A DNA stretch of 64,000 nt from Serratia fonticola. GTDB lineage: Bacteria; Pseudomonadota; Gammaproteobacteria; Enterobacterales; Enterobacteriaceae. The stretch lies in the NCBI RefSeq assembly GCF_006715025.1, contig NZ_VFMK01000001.1, positions 1,426,001 through 1,490,000 of the forward strand, written 5' to 3'. Numbering within the stretch: the stretch's first letter is position 1; every line of letters starts with the position of its first letter. Under the pieces are notes generated by a model that was given only the letters and a program-made list of their open reading frames with translations, was not told where the DNA came from and did no database searches. The translations under genes were made by a program, and so were the position numbers. Below, in pieces: positions 62,127 through 64,000 of the stretch.

Positions 62127-63650
62127 ATGAAATACATCAGCAAAAAAGCTTCGAGCAAAAAAAGAGACAAGAAAGCCAAACAGAAGTTGCTTACCCCTGA
62201 ACAAAGAGCATTGCAAGCAGAACAAGCAGCTAAACAAGAGCAACTAAGAGAAATCAGACGCGCTATCACTGCTCATGCTATTAACCTTTTTCAGCAATAT
62301 ATAGCACTCCGTAAAAATGGATTAGATAGTCCCACTGCTACTTTGCAAGCTCATGCTGACTATGAAAAAATACACGGGCATAAATTCCCTAATTCTATGT
62401 GGACAAAAATCAAAACTAAAGCAGGGATTCAGATCTATGATCGTGAAAGACAAGAGCGCCGTAAATCGCTTAATCTTGCTAAGATCCCTACCCGTTTAGA
62501 GACTAAACGTAGTGTACTTACACAGAATCAAAAGAAAGTACATAACCAGAATGCAAGTACATTACGTTTAATCGGTGCCAAGAGGCTACCTGTAACATCT
62601 ATGGGGCTTGTTGTATGTCCTGTCTGCAAGATTCATGTAAAAGATGATGCTATAGAGTGGCATTTACGACATAACCACATAGACCATGTAGATAACCCAC
62701 TTACTAAGCCTGTAGTAGCTCCTGTTGATTCTGTCGAAGATACAGATAGTCGAGTTAATAGATCCACTGGTGAAAGGTACATTTCTTTTTGGGCTGATAA
62801 ACCAGAAGATACTAAACGTTATTTATTACAAGTTTATCCTAATGCAATCCGTGTAACTCTTCCCTTCATGGGGTTAGAGCTAAACAGCAAATGTGTTACT
62901 AAATGGTTTGATACTTTAGAAGAAGCTGTAGAAATACGTGATCTATTAATTGGTGATAAAACACTTCCTGTTGAATATCCTACTAATGATGCAGAAATTG
63001 ATAAGGAAGATAAACGCTATTTCAATAAACAAGCTTATCAAACTGCATTACGAACAATGACACAATCAGAAGCCTGGAAACTCGCCACTGATGAAGAAAC
63101 TAGTATGATCTTTTTGAGCGATCGATACATAAGCCCATTAACACCACCGGAACCTAATATTGAAACATCTCTTGTCGTGGGTGCAGGGGCTATAGCTATT
63201 AATGAAGAGCTAACTAAGCCTTTAGAAGCTGCAAATGATACCTGTGCTACAGGGCGTACAGTTGAAGTGACGCACAAAGTCCGTCATGCTGGAGATCAAG
63301 CTGATTTCAAACGCCGTGTTTGGGATAACTTCAATGGTAGATGTGCTATCACGGGCTATCCACTGCCAGAAGGGATCTTAGAAGCTGCACATATTGAAGC
63401 AATAACAGAAGCGGCGAACAACAACACCTCTAACGGCCTATTACTTGAAGTAAGTCTACACCGGATGTTTGATAAAGGATTGATGGGGATTAATCCAGAT
63501 GATTTAACGGTTCATTTTGCTATTGATTGTATCCACAAAACTATTTATGAGGGTAAAACCTTACAACCGCATCATGTAGACCTTGCTGCTGATAAGTTGA
63601 TGGCAAAATGGAAAGAGTTCAATGATAAGAGTTCACATGACTTGTCCTAG
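62127..63650 (+). CDS. Zinc-finger / HNH endonuclease protein of an AT-rich islet
   Basis: A 507-residue protein with several parts. Residues 1-45 are very basic and helical. Residues 164-184 form a C2H2-like zinc finger (Cys164, Cys167, His179, and His182 or His184). Residues 213-275 (ERYISFWADK ... KWFDTLEEAVEIRDLL) resemble the AP2-like DNA-binding segments of HNH homing nucleases. Residues 395-470 are an HNH nuclease domain (Cys406, His422 in EAAHIEA, Asn436 in NGLLL, His445 in LHRMFDKGL), of the HNH_2 type. Base and codon use are much more AT-rich than in every neighbour, so it was acquired. A defence, restriction or selfish-element role is possible, not shown. Confidence 0.75.
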   Translation: MKYISKKASSKKRDKKAKQKLLTPEQRALQAEQAAKQEQLREIRRAITAHAINLFQQYIALRKNGLDSPTATLQAHADYEKIHGHKFPNSMWTKIKTKAGIQIYDRERQERRKSLNLAKIPTRLETKRSVLTQNQKKVHNQNASTLRLIGAKRLPVTSMGLVVCPVCKIHVKDDAIEWHLRHNHIDHVDNPLTKPVVAPVDSVEDTDSRVNRSTGERYISFWADKPEDTKRYLLQVYPNAIRVTLPFMGLELNSKCVTKWFDTLEEAVEIRDLLIGDKTLPVEYPTNDAEIDKEDKRYFNKQAYQTALRTMTQSEAWKLATDEETSMIFLSDRYISPLTPPEPNIETSLVVGAGAIAINEELTKPLEAANDTCATGRTVEVTHKVRHAGDQADFKRRVWDNFNGRCAITGYPLPEGILEAAHIEAITEAANNNTSNGLLLEVSLHRMFDKGLMGINPDDLTVHFAIDCIHKTIYEGKTLQPHHVDLAADKLMAKWKEFNDKSSHDLS

Positions 63651-64000
63651 TACGCTTGAAGTAAAGTATGTAGCGGATAGCTTAATTTGGTCACTTTAAT
63701 TGTATTAGTAGCAACTTAATCTGACGCACGGCCTTGAAATGTTCAGAGTTACCGATTTTAATATGGGTGTCGAAGCCTTATACAAAATGTAAGTATCCCG
63801 GCAATACGAACCATTCACTTTAACAGAGATGTCAATTTTCGCGTGTCGCTCATAGAAGCCCCTGTTGTTGCCTTGGGCTGCTTCGTGCCAGAAGCGGACA
63901 TGTCCGGACTCATGGCCTCAAGCTTAGTTCAGGACACATCCAATCCCGTCAACAAACCCTCTGACGATGCTCAGCGAGTGGCAAGTAATGAATGTCATAA
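63651..64000. other. Non-coding right edge of window
   Basis: About 350 nt without a convincing gene. It holds the right copy of the 19-bp direct repeat and an overlapping palindrome. Sequence after about 63840 returns to a higher GC content, consistent with the islet ending near the repeat. Confidence 0.4.
63881..63899 (+). repeat. 19-bp direct repeat, right copy (islet boundary)
   Basis: CTTCGTGCCAGAAGCGGAC, 18 of 19 bp identical to 62024-62042. It runs into the perfect 12-bp palindrome CGGACATGTCCG (63895-63906). Confidence 0.7.

Overview
The window looks like chromosomal DNA of a Serratia-type enterobacterium (Yersiniaceae, Enterobacterales). From about 12 kb to 60.6 kb, gene content and order follow the E. 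coli 63-66 min core: tktA/loiP, epd-pgk-fbaA, mscS, argO, yggE, argP, rpiA, serA, fau, 6S RNA, zapA, ygfB, pepP, ubiH, ubiI, gcvTHP, ygfF, trhA, ygfZ, sdhE, ygfX, fldB, xerD, dsbC, recJ, prfB, lysS, tRNA-Gly. Insertions and rearrangements in this frame are consistent with Serratia. The genus is an inference; no 16S rRNA gene is present.

Layout. (1) 1-12167 is an accessory catabolic cluster, all on +, mostly with overlapping or tightly spaced genes: a truncated Rieske oxygenase alpha subunit, SDR, IclR regulator, two-domain VOC (extradiol-type) protein, ferredoxin reductase, MFS transporter, cupin, alpha/beta hydrolase, a second SDR lacking the catalytic Tyr/Lys, an aspartate-dehydrogenase-like protein, an aldehyde dehydrogenase and a ThDP-dependent enzyme. 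It reads as a ring-hydroxylation and ring-cleavage pathway for an unidentified aromatic compound. (2) 12250-22031 holds the lipoprotein protease LoiP, transketolase, a divergent D-malate dehydrogenase/LysR pair, a small monooxygenase, and epd-pgk-fbaA preceded by good matches to CRP and Cra operators. (3) 22241-31146 holds a DUF1345 membrane protein, mscS, an NDH-2-like flavoprotein divergent from an Rrf2 regulator with a strong palindrome between them, argO, yggE, argP, rpiA and serA. (4) 31359-42493 holds fau, 6S RNA, zapA, ygfB-pepP-ubiH-ubiI and the glycine cleavage operon. (5) 42616-48728 is a more variable stretch: an MDR oxidoreductase, an orphan fimbrial subunit in AT-rich DNA, an SDR, an HD phosphohydrolase, trhA, a DUF2165 protein and ygfZ. 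(6) 49112-53916 is sdhE-ygfX running by overlaps into creB-creC, then creD behind a perfect CreB box, then fldB. (7) 54024-60653 is xerD-dsbC-recJ, prfB with its programmed frameshift, lysS and tRNA-Gly(CCC). (8) 60654-64000, beyond the tRNA, is accessory again: an aldo/keto reductase and an AT-rich islet with one zinc-finger plus HNH nuclease gene, flanked by a 19-bp direct repeat.

A dispersed palindromic repeat family, with ends resembling TATACCC...TTTCAAGC and GCAACTTGAAATCCATAGGGTATA-like sequence, occurs in about ten intergenic spaces. A second, REP-like hairpin (CCCTCTCC...GGGAGAGGG) is tandemly duplicated between ubiH and ubiI. The best candidates for undescribed biology are the HNH islet at the right edge, the unassigned aromatic pathway at the left edge, and the joining of the CreBC two-component system to the sdhE-ygfX operon.
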